DNA of 64,000 nt from the NCBI GenBank assembly GCA_016081115.2, contig JABTTQ020001093.1, positions 186,001 to 250,000 on the forward strand, given 5' to 3'. Numbering within the stretch: the stretch's first letter is position 1; every line of letters starts with the position of its first letter. The notes beneath the pieces are model-generated. The model searched no databases. It saw only the letters and a program-made list of their open reading frames with translations, and had not been told where the DNA came from. The stretch is from Rehmannia glutinosa (taxonomy: Eukaryota > Streptophyta > Magnoliopsida > Lamiales > Orobanchaceae). Below, piece after piece: positions 31,831 through 43,888 of the stretch. The position numbers were made by a program, and so were the translations under genes.

Positions 31831-34310
31831 ATGTCTTCTTTTGAGGATAGTAGAGTCGTAGTTATAGTGTAGAGGTTGAAATTGAAGATCCTCCTCTCAA
31901 CCTTCTGCTTTCTTTCTCACCGATGGCGATCTCCGTCTCATAGCCCGAGCATTATTGAGATATCTTCTCCGGATTCTCCATGAAGCGGAACGTCTTTGGG
32001 GCGGACTCATACTATCTTCAATCCGACGCTTGATGTCCGTCTTTAGAGAGGAGCGGTGTATCACCCCGGACTGGCACAAGCAAGTTCCGGACGAAGAATC
32101 GCCAAGTGTTGATTCTAGACGATACCCCACAGAAGAAGAAGAAAACATGGACCCATCGTAACCGGAGCGTGATAACGAGGAACGGTTAAGCGAACCCTCT
32201 ACGGTGATTCGAGGCGGAGAGGCAACAAGGGCCTATGGGTCATCGTAATGGCGACGGCCGGCAGGAGGAGGCCTCGCCCGTGTTGAGTCTCGGTGGACGC
32301 CGAGCGATATAAACGATATCCCAAGCATCTTTGATGCTCGAGAGATGGGAGAGCTCGGCGAAGGTATCGTATTCCAAGTGGTATCCATTTAAGGTACCAG
32401 GATGGCATGAGTCCCCAAGACTCGCCGTGGGTTGCGTGGGTATACATACCGCCGCCTTCTATTCGGATTGCGGTTCATTTGCCGGTTTTTCTTATGCGGT
32501 GGCTTTGCAAATGGGGTATGCATCCAACCCAAGTGCATCCCATTACGTGGGGGTAGGATTATTGGCCTCTTGGTGATGTTCCACCTCGAGAAGTACCCTC
32601 GCCCTAAGTTCAAAGAGATGAATGAACTCTTCGTCGGCGGCGACTCCTTCATCAAAAGGTCGGCCCGTCTGGATGGTATTACGTACAAACCCGATTGGGG
32701 TATCCGGATAGTTTAGTGAAAGGTCTTCCTTCATCGTTGAAGGATGGAAAGAAAAATGGCTCGGGTGAGCGGCGAGTGGCAAGCTCGCGTGGAGAGCGAA
32801 TGAAGGGAAACCGTCCTTTATCCTCATTGATTTTGTTTTTGGTTACTGATAAGTCTATATCCTTTCTCTCTTCTCTGCTTTTGCTATTTATCGTTTCTTT
32901 TTGTGGTGACTTGTGTCTTTTTACCTTTGTAGAGAACCGTGCATCAAAAGGGCCTTTGTCGACCACCTTCATCCGCGGTGGAGAATATCCAGGCGAGGTG
33001 TCGGAGATAGCGGATTGAAAGATCGCCACTGAGGCCAATTTGGCCGTGGGTGGTTTGAGGCTGCTCTGCTGCCGACCCGAGACCAGGGGCGACTCGGGAT
33101 GAAGCGCGGGCGGGAGGTGGAGGTTGAGAGAGACACACAGCGAGATCCTCCGGCAATGAACAAATACGGACCCATTCTCTGGGGAGCAACCGGCGAGAAC
33201 AGAGCGAGCTACGCCGTCCCCTGCGACGACGGCCAGCCCAGTAGGCGAGATCATCTACGCCCGTAGGACAAACACAGAGACTCGAGCCGCCGAGTGCGGC
33301 GGTGTCGAGGTAAACACTTATGTTTTTCACATTTCCTTTTGAAACATCTTTGTTTTCTTTTGATCTTCTAACGGTGGTTGCTTCGTGCGGGCGTGGCTTA
33401 GACTTGCGTGCACGTCTTGCAGCGTGAAGAACACGGCCGTGCGGCGAACTCGGCGTGCCGATCAACTGTGGATGTGGGGCGGCTCGGAGAAGATATCCGG
33501 GCGTAAACGTCCTGGCGATGGGGTGCGGAGGCGGTGCAACCTCCTCTTCAAAGGAGAAGAGGATGAATTGTGATGGAGGAGCCTGATCAGGCCGAAGGGG
33601 TTGGTTGAGCGGTACCGAACATCCGAGCGACCCACTGAAGAGGGAGGTCCGCGAACTTTTTCGGATGACCTCGGCGGGGAAGGTCACTTCATCCATCCAA
33701 GTCAAGTGAGTGATGAATATTGCGAGGGAATGATTGGACTACGCCCTCGATGGTTTGTGGAATTCGTTATTTTGTGCCACGCCTACGAGAGGAGCAAACG
33801 AGAGTCTTACCGGATGCGAGTCGGGCGCGATGAGTGTTCGGCTCGGGCCAACTACGAGAGAGAGAGCTGCGCGGGCCGAGGCGAGCGAGATCGGGCCCGC
33901 AAAAGGTGAAGAAGAGCTCGGGGTTAAGGTCGCCGAATCGAACGTGTTGCCCGGGTGAGGAAATGAAGAGGCGTCTAGCCGATGTACTGTGAGGTGAAGA
34001 AACCACCCGTCGGCAAAGCGAGGAAGTTCGTAGAGAGGCCGTTAAAGCTTACAAAGATTCGAAGAGTATGCATTCATGTTAACTGTGGCCATGCGACCGA
34101 CTTCCAGAAATTCTTGATTTAATTAAGGGCGGGCGTCTTGTTGCTCGGCTTGAGGAAGATCGGCCCTCCGGAGGCTGATCTCGATACCCTTCGGCCGAAC
34201 TTTTCCGAGGCTCTAATGCGAGGGCTCTCCTCCTCCGAACGTGGAAGAAGTCGGCTCTAGTGGTGCCGTCGAAATTCCGCCCCGCTCGATCTTGATGCTT
34301 TCATATGTAC
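31831..34310 (+). pseudogene. Antisense ORF of the inner element, Transposase_28-like
   Basis: The plus strand, opposite to gag-pol, holds a degenerate ORF opening MSSFEDSRVVVIV (31831). The recognisable part is at 32430-32760: PPPSIRIAVHLPVFLMRWLC, CKWGMHPTQVHPITWG, IGLLVMFHLEKYPRPKFKEM, then GWYYVQTRLGYPDSLV and SSLKDGKK. This resembles the 'putative gypsy-type transposon' (Transposase_28) proteins. An intron-like segment (GTTTTGGTTAC to TTTTTACCTTTGTAG, 32835-32930) and a second possible one from 33309 (AGGTAAACAC) follow. The 3' part (33600-33950) encodes a charged, Arg/Glu-rich stretch. Such antisense ORFs are documented in Tat-lineage plant elements; their function is unknown. Many frameshifts are present. 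Confidence 0.65.
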
Positions 34311-34630
34311 CCTAGGTAGGTAATTTGGCTTCGTGCCTCGAGATGTAATGGGCTCCGGCCTCCCTTATGTAAATATTTTTGAAGTAGAAATGAATTGTTA
34401 TTTTCCTCACCTGTGTATGTGTTTCAAGCTTTTTGTAGATGCTCGGCTCTTTCCCTTTTTGTAAGATTGTTGCCTGTCTTCTCTTTCCTTTTATATTCCC
34501 AAGTACGGGGCTCGGTTTTGTCTTGAATAAGGGATTTGCTCTCCTTAATTGATTCTTGTACTCGGTATATAAACTGTTCTTTATTTTGTATTTGAAATTT
34601 TGTTTATGAACAGGAGTCTTTATTGCGCTC
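34311..34630. other. Spacer between antisense ORF and tandem array
   Basis: About 320 bp between the last antisense-ORF codons (LMLSYVP-like, stop near 34312) and the 31-bp repeats. No motif was recognised; the minus-strand frame through it is a shadow of the repeat array. Confidence 0.5.
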
Positions 34631-35110
34631 GGCAGAATCGAAGTCCTTATTTTGTGCTTGGTACGTGGCCAAGTCTTTACTTTATGCTCGGTGCATAACC
34701 AAGTCTTGATTTCAGTGCTCGGTGCATAACCAAGTCTTGATTTTGGTGCTCGGTGCGTAACCAAGTCTTTATTTTGTGCTTGGTGCGTGGCCAAGTCTTG
34801 ATTTTGGTGCTCGGTGCGTAACCGAGTCTTGGTATTATGCTTGGTGCGTAACCAAGTCTTTATATTGTGCTTGGTGCGTAACCAAGTCTTTATGTTGTGC
34901 TCGGTGCGTAACCAAGTCTTGATTTTGGTGCTCGGTGCGTAACCGTGTCTTGGTATTATGCTTGGTGCGTAACCAAGTCTTTATATTGTGCTTGGTGCGT
35001 AACCAAGTCTTTATGTTGTGCTCGGTGCGTAACCAAGTCTTGATTTTGTGCTCGTGCGTAATCGAAGTCTTTATTTTGTGCTCGGTGCGTAACCGAGTCT
35101 TTAGCGTGGT
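34631..35110. repeat. ~31-bp tandem repeat array inside the inner Gypsy element
   Basis: About 15 units of TGCTCGGTGCGTAACCAAGT followed by CTTTATTTTG or variants repeat head to tail, with period 29-32 bp. Variant classes (TTGATTTTGG, TTTATATTG, TTGGTATTA) recur in the same order at 34800-34925 and 34925-35045, a higher-order duplication of about 125 bp. It lies between integrase and the antisense ORF. Frames of the form THQAQNKDLV are by-products of the repeat. Confidence 0.92.
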
Positions 35111-35349
35111 GAGTAAAAACTTCGTTTTCCTTTAGAGAGCTCACGAAATACCAAATGAAAGGATAATTCTTTGGAATCCTATCAGGATCATAGACCGAGA
35201 TCTTTATTGATAATACCGCTTCGGGTATGCTACATTCCATGGATGCATAAATTTTCTCCACTCAAATATTCCATTGAGTACGCCCACGGATAAGGCGTGG
35301 CTGACCGAAATGGGCCCTCCAGGTTGGCTTCAATGAGTGGGTTGAATGC

Positions 35350-36245
35350 CCGTTATCTTTTTCAATACAAGATCGCCGACACAAATCTTCTTTCCTTTAC
35401 TTTCGAATTGTAGTACCTTTCACTCCTTTGTTTTATACTGCTGCGTTTTTCATCTCGGCATTGCACCTTTTTCTTGAGCGAGTCTAGCTCGGCTCGGGAG
35501 CGCGGCCTCATTACGATCTTCTTCAAAATTTGCAATTCGAAGGTAGGGGCTCCAATCTCGACGGGGAATCACCGCCTCGGCTCCATAAGCTAAAGAAAAA
35601 GGTGTTTCTCCGGTGGCCGCTCGATGTGTGGATTCAGTATGACCATAGTACGTAGGGTAGTTCCTCCGGCCAATTGCCTTTAGACTCCTCCAATCTCGCC
35701 TTCAAGGTATACTTGAATATTTTATTAACGGCCTCAACTTGTCCGTTCGATTTGGGGTGGTATGGAGTTGAGAAATAGTTTTTATGCAGAAACCTTCACA
35801 AAAATTTGAAACCTTCGGTTGTCGAATTGTTTCCCATTATGTCTGTAACAATCGAATGTGGTATCCCGAATCTCGAGATAATAGATTTCCATACAAAGCT
35901 CACAACCTTTTCTTCATCTATTTTTGCGGAGGCTCGCCGCCCATTTTGTGAAATAATCCACCGCCACGATGGCATACTTGACCCCCCTTTGCGGTGGGTA
36001 GTGGTCCGATGAGGTCCATTCCCCATTTGGCAAAGCGGCCATGGGCTAAATACGGAAGTAAGTATTCGAGGATGATATCGACTGTGGTGCAAATCTCTCG
36101 CACCTCTCACATCTTTTGACGAGGTCGGTTGCGTCTTTCTCGGGGATGGCGGTAGTATCCTTGCCGTATTAATTTATAGGCCAACGTTTGGCCCCAGCGT
36201 GGTTGCCGCATATTCCCTCATGAACCTCTCGAAGTGCATAATGCA
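35350..36245 (-). pseudogene. Gypsy integrase region
   Basis: Minus-strand pieces identify integrase: WGMDLIGPLPTAKGG (first Asp of the D,D-E core), FVWKSIISRFGIPHSIVTDI (second Asp, normally SDNG, here altered), and in another frame YHPKSNGQVEAVNK (catalytic Glu) at about 35700-35760. The C-terminal part down to about 35350 is heavily frameshifted. The enzyme would insert element DNA into chromosomes. Confidence 0.82.
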
Positions 36246-37010
36246 TCTATCTCGGAAAGCGTAGGAGTGGGATGGAGTATCCTCGTTTGTATAGGATGCC
36301 GTCTACTAGTGTAAACCGAGCCGCTTGAGTTCGTAGTGTTCGGCCTCGGCTTTGTTTTCGAGTTGAACTCCTTTCTCTAAATATTGGATGATTGGGGTCA
36401 TCCAAGTCCATTCGGTGGTTTTTCGGTTGTATATATTTTCTTTGCACCAAGTGACGGGGCGACGAGGTTGTGTGTGATGACATCCGTGATGGCATCCGTC
36501 CCCTGGATCTGGAGCCGAGCCGATCTAAGGCATCTGCTTGCATGTTCTCGGCTCGGGGCACATGTAAGACTTTTGTTTTAAAGTGTGATAATCTCTTCTT
36601 GACCAAATCCAAATATCGTGCAATTTTTGCTCTTTTCGCTTCGTACTCGCCGTTGATTTGATGAGCGACCAACCGAGAGTCATTGTGCACCAATAGTTGT
36701 TTTAGGCCCATAGAATTTGCCATATCTAAGCTTTGCTAGAGCGCCTCATATCGGCCGTTGTTCGTTGCGGGAATCAAATCGTATGGCCGAGCAGTAGCAT
36801 TTTTCATTTGGATCGATTATCACGATTCCGCCCCCGCTCGGCTCTGCGGTGGAAGAGCGTCACGAATAATTTCCATTCTTGGTCTTCCATGACTTCCAAT
36901 CGTATGGAAGGCGTGAATTAAACCACAAAATCGGCTAAAGCCTGTCCTTTTATTGCGATGTACGTGGTTCGTATATAATGTCAAATTGGTGAGTTCGACG
37001 CCCACTTAAT
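36246..37010 (-). pseudogene. Gypsy RNase H region (RVT_3-like)
   Basis: The frame 36723-36247 reads ANSMGLKQLLVHNDSRLVAH, QINGEYEAKRAKIARYLDLV and HVPRAENMQADALDRLGS. These are the Asp and C-terminal His/Asp blocks of the RVT_3-type RNase H common in Tat/Athila polyproteins. Its N-terminal half lies at 36730-37010 in other frames. Frameshifts prevent a full product. Confidence 0.82.
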
Positions 37011-38690
37011 CATCCGACCAGGAAGTATCAGTCGGTGTAATACTTGTTTATTGGGTAGTTCGTCAATACTATAATCTTGTGTTCTAGGAAATATGGACGG
37101 AGTTTCGCGCCGTGTGATTAATGAATAAGCCAACTTTTCCATTGGTGGGTATCGGAGCTCGGCGTCATGTAACGCTTGACTGGTGTAATAAATGGATGTT
37201 GAATAGAGCCATCTAGCCTTTGATTAACACCGGTGATGGCGTATTCGGATACCGCCAAGTACAAATACAAGTCCTCCTTGGGTCGGTTTTTGCAATATAG
37301 GGATTGAAGATAGGTCTTTGTTTGAGGGATTCAAAGGCAATCTGTGCTTGCTCGGTCCACTCGAAATTTTTGCTTTTCTTTATAATTTCAAAGAAAGGTT
37401 TGCACTTGTCGTGGACCGAGAAACAAATCGGTTAAGGGCGGCCAATCGGCTGTTAGGCTTTGTACCTTTTTACGAGAATTTGGGGATTCTAGGTCGGTGA
37501 TGGCTTTTATTTTGTCCAGGTTAGCCGATTCCCCTTTGGTGACCATATACCCCAAAAATTTACCCGAGCCGACCCCAAATGTGCACTTTCTCGGGTTTAA
37601 CATCATCTTGTACTCTCTCAAAACAACAAACATTTTATTAAGATCGTTTAGATGATCGGACATGTACAATGATTTTACCAACATGTCATCTACATAGACT
37701 TCCATAGTGTGACCTATCATTTTCTCAAACATCTTATTTACTAACCTTTGATAGGTCGCACCAGCATTCTTCAATCCAAAGGGCATCATCTTGTAATGTG
37801 AATTCCTCGGCGAGAGAAGAATGAGGTATTTTCTTCTTCATCTTACGGGTGCATCCGTATTTGGTTGTAACCGAGTATGCATCCATGAAGCTCATCGGCT
37901 CGTGTCTGCCGTGGCATCCACCATGTAATCGATATTTGGCAATGGATAAGCGTCTAAGGGCATGCTTTGTTGAGGTCGGTAAAATCCACGCATAGGCGCC
38001 ACTGGCCATTGCGTTTCTTTACCAAAACAGGATTGGCGACCCATCGGGAATAGAGGGCTTCGGATGAATTGATTGTCTAGTAGCTTGTTAACCTCGATCT
38101 CGAGTCTTTGCTGTCTATCGTAGGGCGAGTTTGCGCCTTTTTCGGATGGTGGGCGGAGCGTTAGATCAATATTGAAGCGTGCACGCATACTTAGGGCTAA
38201 TTCCGGGCATGTCGCATGAGTCCATGCAAAGACATCAAGATTATTTCCCAAAAACTCGATCAGCTCGCTTCGATATGGTTCTGGGAGATCATGACCAATA
38301 CGTAGTTGGCGCCCCTCGCTTGGCCTTCCGACATTGATTGTATAAACCTGTTCTACTGGTTCCACTCGTTTTCTTTTCTTGCTTTTCCCCTCCTTGATTT
38401 GCGGGGGCAATTCGTCTTCAGCGGCCGGCTCGTTTTTCGATTCGGCTCGCCTTCTTCTATCATTGGCTCCTTCCAGGCCGACGACCTGGATTATCCTCCG
38501 ACGATCACCACTTTCTCGCTCGGACTCCTCCTTGGGTAAGGGATTATCTTGTGTGGTTCCACTGGTTTGTCCTTGTTCCGCCACGTTAATCTCCACCGGT
38601 CGGAGCTTAAGAGAGCACTCTCGTGAGTCCCTTTGATTCCCTTTATGTATAGCTTCGCCATCAGATGTTGGGAATTTCATACAAAAATGA
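37011..38690 (-). pseudogene. Gypsy reverse transcriptase
   Basis: In order on the minus strand: an acidic linker with PAAEDELPPQIKEGKSKKRK (frame 38680-37892), LPEPYRSELIEFLGNNLDVF AW-type connection, RQQRLEIEVNKLLDNQFIR, then after frame changes MPFGLKNAGATYQRLVNKMF and the catalytic YVDDMLVKS (frame 37789-37388), KCTFGVGSGKFLGYMVTKG. The connection and start of RNase H run to about 37011. The sequence is typical of Tat-lineage RT. At least four frameshifts occur. Confidence 0.9.
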
Positions 38691-38848
38691 TATATTGAAA
38701 TAATTTGCTTTTATATGATAAAGCAATGGCCTCCCAATGATAGCATTGTACTCCGAATCGGCATTGATTATTTTGAATGTTGTCATGATAGTCCGTTTAT
38801 GCAAACCTTGTCCCATTTGGATGGGCAAATCAACTTCCCCTAGCGGGA

Positions 38849-39490
38849 CTATCCTTCCTCCTCCAAACCCCAGAATCTATCGTTACATGGACGGATATAA
38901 CTATCATCCACGTTTAATCTTCGAAATGCTCGGACATAAATGACTGACGAATAGCTTCCGGTGTCGATCAAAATTCTGTGAACCGGAATACCCAAAATCG
39001 GTGCAGTAATGACCAGAGGGTCAGAATGAGGATGGACCACCTGGTCGGCATCCGCATCCGAGAACACAAAGTGGCCGGTGGGTTGGCCTTCCTTGATTTC
39101 CGCCACCCGAACTTGTCTTTCGGCATTGGTTGCCTGTCTAACATCGGCTTTTCTTTTCCTGTTGGAGCGTCTATCCTCTACTGTGTTGGTATTGATTCGA
39201 CTGACATTCGACATCATGAGGATCTCCCTCCCCTGGTTTTCAGCTGGGGGCGGCGGCAGGAGAGCTGGATTGATTACGCGCTCCGGGTTGACACCTTGAG
39301 CCAGTGCCGGTGGGGGCGGTAGCTCATGAACGTACCTTTTAAGACCGCCCTGCCGAACAACCCGCATAATTTCCCTAATTAGATCTCGGCACTCGTCAGT
39401 ATCGTGACCTATCGATTTATGATAGGCACAAAATCGACGCGAATCTAATTTTGACGGCTCAATTTTCGAGAGGCCGAGCGGAGGCAACAA
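38849..39490 (-). pseudogene. Gypsy gag end (zinc-like) and aspartic protease
   Basis: An open 213-codon minus-strand frame starts in the gag tail. RRFCAYHKSIGHDTDECRDL is the Cys/His motif typical of Tat/Athila gag. A proline-rich linker, a basic SNRKRKADVRQ segment and then the retroviral-type aspartic protease follow (GIPVHRILIDTGSYSSVIYV, active-site DTG). The frame ends in FWGLEEEG. Protease would process the polyprotein. Confidence 0.88.
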
Positions 39491-40740
39491 ATTGAGACCT
39501 GTACTTCATTCCATATGGTGATGGAGTGTGGGTCAAAGTACTCTTAGCGGCGACTTCGGCTTCGCCTCTTGGCGAGCCCTAAATCCGGTGGTCGGGTTTT
39601 CGAGACCGGCAGGAATCGACCCCGCCCAACTAACCATCGGTTCTTTCCTTCCGTCCTTTCTTACGCCCCCCTTGTCGGTGCTCGGGGCGTTTTTGCCATG
39701 GCTTCTTCCGCACAAATATGGCGTTCGCGCGGACTAGAAATTCTTGGTGCAGGTCGCCCGATTCGTGGATGGAGTAATTGAACCAAGTCTCGGGGCTAGT
39801 CCCGGCCATGGCTGCGATCAAAATGGCGTCATTCGACACCGGTTCCATCTCTCGAACTTATTTATTGAAGCAGAAATATAACTTTTCGAGGGCTCGTCCT
39901 TCCCTTGTTTGATGTTTACGGGGAGTCTTTAGGCGCGGCTCGGACTTTGGACGTTAAGAAATGTGTCGTAAAGGCGGAGGCCGAGATCCCCCATGCCTCG
40001 AATGGATCCCGTGGCGAGGTCCTAAACCAGCGGTGGGCTCGGTCGCCCAAAGTCGGGGAAGGCCTGCAGAGGATGGCATCGCTTGGATCGTATAGTTCCA
40101 TCCATGCTAAGTACTTGTGAACGTGAGTAGTCGGGTCGGTTTCCCATTATAGAGACCGACGGGGATTTTCAACTTTGGCGGTAACGGGTCGCGAGAATTC
40201 GGGAAAATGGCGGCGAGGCAGTGGGCGCTCATTACTTGGGGCGGTCTCAAATCGTTCGCCATCGGACCGCCTTCGTCGTTCAGACGACGACGCGGGCGGT
40301 GTATTTCTACATCCGTTCTGCCATAAGCTAGGGCCTTGGACACGATTGACCCCGAGCCGCTCCCGTTCATCCAGGAAACTTGAGCGGGAACTTATCGTCA
40401 GCCGGGCGAAAGGGATCAACTCGGTCGTCCGCGAACACCGAGTGGGCATGACGATGTCGCGTTTGCTCGGAAATGACTCTCGCTATACGACTTTGCTCCT
40501 CCTCGTCTTTCGTTGCGTTGCATATACATCACGGCGGACATGTTGTTCATTACAGGCGGCTTCTTGGGCTTCGTGATGAGGAAGTCCGGGAATTTGAGGA
40601 TTAACGTTAACATTTAGTTGTGGGTTGAGTGGGTTAGTATTTGCAAGGAGTGGACGAGGTGCTTGAGAGTTTGTGGTAGCGCGAGTTTGTGATATAAGTT
40701 GGTTCATTTCTTTGTACAAAAGTTGGGTTGGCAATTAGGT
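39491..40740 (-). pseudogene. Gypsy gag (Retrotrans_gag), frameshifted
   Basis: Minus-strand frames give, in order, MPTQLLYKEMNQLISQTRAT (40734), a long Asn/Pro linker, an Arg-rich region (40449-40147), YNGKPTRLLTFTST, MELYDPSDAILCRPSPTLGD / RAHRWFRTSPRDPFEAW, and SNDAILIAAMAGTSPETWF / FNYSIHESGDLHQEFLVRAN (39848-39630). These blocks, including the W-x(5)-P-x-S-I-x-S-like helix, mark Retrotrans_gag. At least four frame changes are needed, mostly in GC-rich stretches. Confidence 0.85.
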
Positions 40741-40950
40741 GAGCAAAAGGAAATAAAGTAGTGCTCCTGCTTCCGTTTGGAGCATATTGTGGCCATTAGT
40801 AGTCGGCCAGGTTGGTTGTTCAAATGTTGCTCTTGATCAAACGGGCATTTCTCGATTGACTCATTTTTGTCTATTATCAAAAGGTTAAGCGTCAAACTTT
40901 ACCTGGTTTTTATTTCACTTGCTTTTTTGGAACTCGGATGGACCAATACG

Positions 40951-40970
40951 GGCCCTCCTTCTAGCGCCAA
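40951..40970 (-). other. Primer binding site of the inner Gypsy element
   Basis: On the minus strand TTGGCGCTAGAAGGAGGGCC lies six bases from the LTR, the usual type for plant Tat/Athila Gypsy elements. Confidence 0.8.
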
Positions 40971-40976
40971 TTTCTT

Positions 40977-41599
40977 TGACGCGTGCGTTTTGGTCAACAA
41001 GTAGAAATATGTAAAAGGTTTAACACGTGGAAATGAAAACGTGCGTAACGTATGTTTATTTCTGGCTAATTATGCCTTTTTTGTATTCTGCCGAGCGGAT
41101 TATTGGGGTCGGTCTTTTCTTATAATTTGTTATAAGCTGTCTCCTTCTTCTTTTCTCCTTTTCGACTCTTTTTATACCCCTTTGAGTAAGTGGGTTTACA
41201 ATAGTCATCTTTGCACTAACTATTCATTAATTAGTAAAATAGTTAAAGAAGCGACACATGTCCCCTATAGTTGTGCATGTCGTCAAAACTTGCCACTTGT
41301 CGACTTCTCTTCATAATTCTCTGACATGTGGCAGTTTATGATACCAATAAAGTGTTAAGCATGGACATGTGATTATTTTTACGAAGATGTCGCGCGTGCG
41401 TTTCATATTGAAATTTGGGCTCGGGGCTCGGTAGCCGGTGTTGCGGTTGGGCTCGTAGCTTGATTGGGCTCGGTAGCGGGCGAGCCTAATTCGCGTGGCG
41501 TGTCGTCGTACATCATTGTTGGCGTCACCCGCAGTCGCTACTCGGATATGTGTCGATCGATGCGTGGATTAATTTTTCAGCTCGGCTCGGGTATCATCA
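40977..41599 (-). repeat. 5' LTR (right) of the inner Gypsy element
   Basis: A 623-bp LTR, TGACGCGTGCG to GGTATCATCA, the partner of 30721-31341. On the minus strand this is the promoter-bearing LTR. Confidence 0.93.
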
Positions 41600-43880
41600 G
41601 CTTTTGATTTCTTCACCTTGTGAGAGCCCGAGAAAGTGCGCATTGCCGTTTGCTTATCCCCATGGGTCATTTGGTCAGCCCTTTTTGGCATGACATCTTA
41701 ACACTAATCCTGGCCCTTTGCTCGACCTTGTTATTGGAATGGGTTTATTTTCTCTGGTGACACCCAGGTGCGTCGGCTAACCCAATAGTAGTTTTGAGAA
41801 CATTGAAATGATGCCTCGAAGGTGTTCGATTAAACGCTTAACGAGAGAAAAATGATGATTGAAGCATGATTTTACATTTGAGAAAATTCACAATAAAAGT
41901 TATTGGTTAACTATGTTAAGCTGAACAAATATACCTCATTTATGATTGAACTATTCCCATTTTGCTTGAGTTTGCAATAAAAACAGTGTGATAGGATGTA
42001 TCTACCTATTTTGATTCACAAATGTGAGCAACATATATGGAAGATGGCAGATGACCAGATGAGTGCCTAGTCATTGCAGGATAATTCTGTCTTGCAAACT
42101 TGAATATTAAAGCTAATGTTGGGGTCAATATTGAGAATGGGAAAAATTATTGATTCTACACGAGGTTATGTAGATGAAGGCAATCAAAAAATTATTTATT
42201 TTTATTATTTGAAATTTGCAGTGGCATGCTTATGGATTTACTATTCAATTGAGGCAATATTACTTTGTGGCTTATTAACATTGCACGGCGTACTGGATGA
42301 GATATTATCAAAATAATATTTTTATAATGTCTTATTTTGTTGACTGATTTATTTGACGTCCTGGTAGATTGAACCATGATATATATAACCCCTTATGATG
42401 TTTGCATGCTGGACTTCTTTAATGGCCCATTGACTCTAAAGTTCAGATTGTATTTTAGTTTGATTGTAGTGATCATGAGATATTGTACATATCAGCACGT
42501 CAGAGGTTCTTCGTGCATGATTACCCCAAATATTACTAGTACTCAAAGATGTTTCTGTATGTCGCCAAGGGTTTGAGGAATTTAGCATGCGTCCTGGTTT
42601 AAAAAAAAAAAACAGTTCCATTCCATTCAAGCCTTGGGAATATGTAGATGATGGCGTCTGACTGAGATAAGTTTTCACTTTTATATATGATTTTATAAGC
42701 ATAAAGATCTTGGATTATCTGAATATAGAGGACGTCTCGTATGAAACTAACCTATCATGTTATCTGAAAGTCGCTTGATGAAAATGATACTACATAGATT
42801 TTTTTTATCTTGTTGATAAAACATTCATATAATTGTTATCCTGATTTGAACTGCATAGTATGAGACATTCGAGCACTCATAAGTATGATATTCATTTTTC
42901 AAAACACCCATATATGGAACTGAGATGGGAATAAGAACACAACACATTGATATTCTGATTATTGGCATATGAATATATGATTAGATGGCACCAGATCCAC
43001 CGAGCAAGAGAATCCAAGAATCAAACTCTTTCCCAATGTTCTTAATGGCAATGACTTGTATAACATGCTAATGGAATGTTAATGTTCAAAGGTGTAGGCC
43101 TAGTTTCCTAATAGATTTGAGAATCCCAGCTTAATAAAAAAATCACCACGCCAGATTCAATCAAAAGGCGGCTCATCTGGAATTTCTTATTTTTAAACTC
43201 AACAGATGAAATCTAGTGATTTTATCTATTGTTTTTTACCTTTGTTTTTTTGCAAGAATATCAGAGAGAATTAACTGAACCTTGATTGAGTACGACATTG
43301 ATTTTTTAGATGCATAAATATTGCATATTCTTGTGATAATTGCTCTGTATTATATGCTCTTTCTCAAACACTTATGAGCTGTAGCCTGCAGTTGAAAGGT
43401 GAAAAAGAAAAATTGAAGAAGTCATCAATTATGAAAGAACATTACTCATGAGATTGTCATGGATTAAAGTTCTTGATACGCTTACTGTTTATAAAAGCTA
43501 ATTGCATTGATTATATGATGGATTTCTTGAGTCTATTATGAGAAGACGTTATTTATGAGCTTATGGAGATGTATTGGATCTCTTTACAAATATATGAACA
43601 CAATTGACGTTATAATCCCATTGATCATGGGATGGATTTCTTGAAGACCTCGTTGATTATAAGCAGTTATCACCTTTCAGCACCATTTGGATTTCTTGAA
43701 AAGCTCTCTGATTGCAACTATACCATTTATCATCCTGATTATGGCCTGGATTTCTTGAATCTCATAAAAGACTATGATTTATGAGTTTGTTAGATTTCTT
43801 TATATATATATTTAATAATGACCAGGATTATCTATGAGGTCATTGAGCATTTAAGGACTTCTTTATACCTATGGATTTCT
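41600..43880 (+). other. Outer element internal region, non-coding
   Basis: AT-rich sequence with no frame of recognisable family. From 43500 the motif ATGGATTTCTTGAA recurs roughly every 60-90 bp (for example near 43520, 43632, 43688, 43748, 43872) and again at 45735, 45832 and 45880, indicating old tandem and dispersed duplication inside the element. Confidence 0.6.
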
Positions 43881-43888
43881 TGAAGAAC

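Larger units (their letters stand above)
30721..41599 (-). mobile_element. Ty3/Gypsy retrotransposon, Tat/Retand-like, with antisense extra ORF
   Basis: A 10.9-kb element on the minus strand is nested in the outer element. LTRs are 30721-31341 and 40977-41599. On the minus strand the primer site TTGGCGCTAGAAGGAGGG lies six bases from the right LTR, and the tract CTTGGGGGCCTT lies next to the left LTR. Minus-strand order: gag (about 39490-40740), protease, reverse transcriptase, RNase H, integrase (to about 35350). Beyond integrase come a 31-bp tandem array and an extra ORF on the opposite strand (31831-34310), an architecture known from Tat-lineage elements such as Retand. A direct repeat CTTTTG adjoins both outer ends (30714-30719 and 41601-41606) and is the likely TSD, offset by a base. 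All ORFs carry many frameshifts. Confidence 0.9.

Noticed and set aside
34631..35110. Possible CRISPR-like array
   Set aside because: Repeats are head-to-tail without unique spacers, and the host is a plant; it is a tandem repeat inside a retroelement.
34312..35261. Minus-strand ORFs rich in THQAQNKDLV repeats
   Set aside because: Translation of the 31-bp tandem array; frame-independent repetition and no domain.
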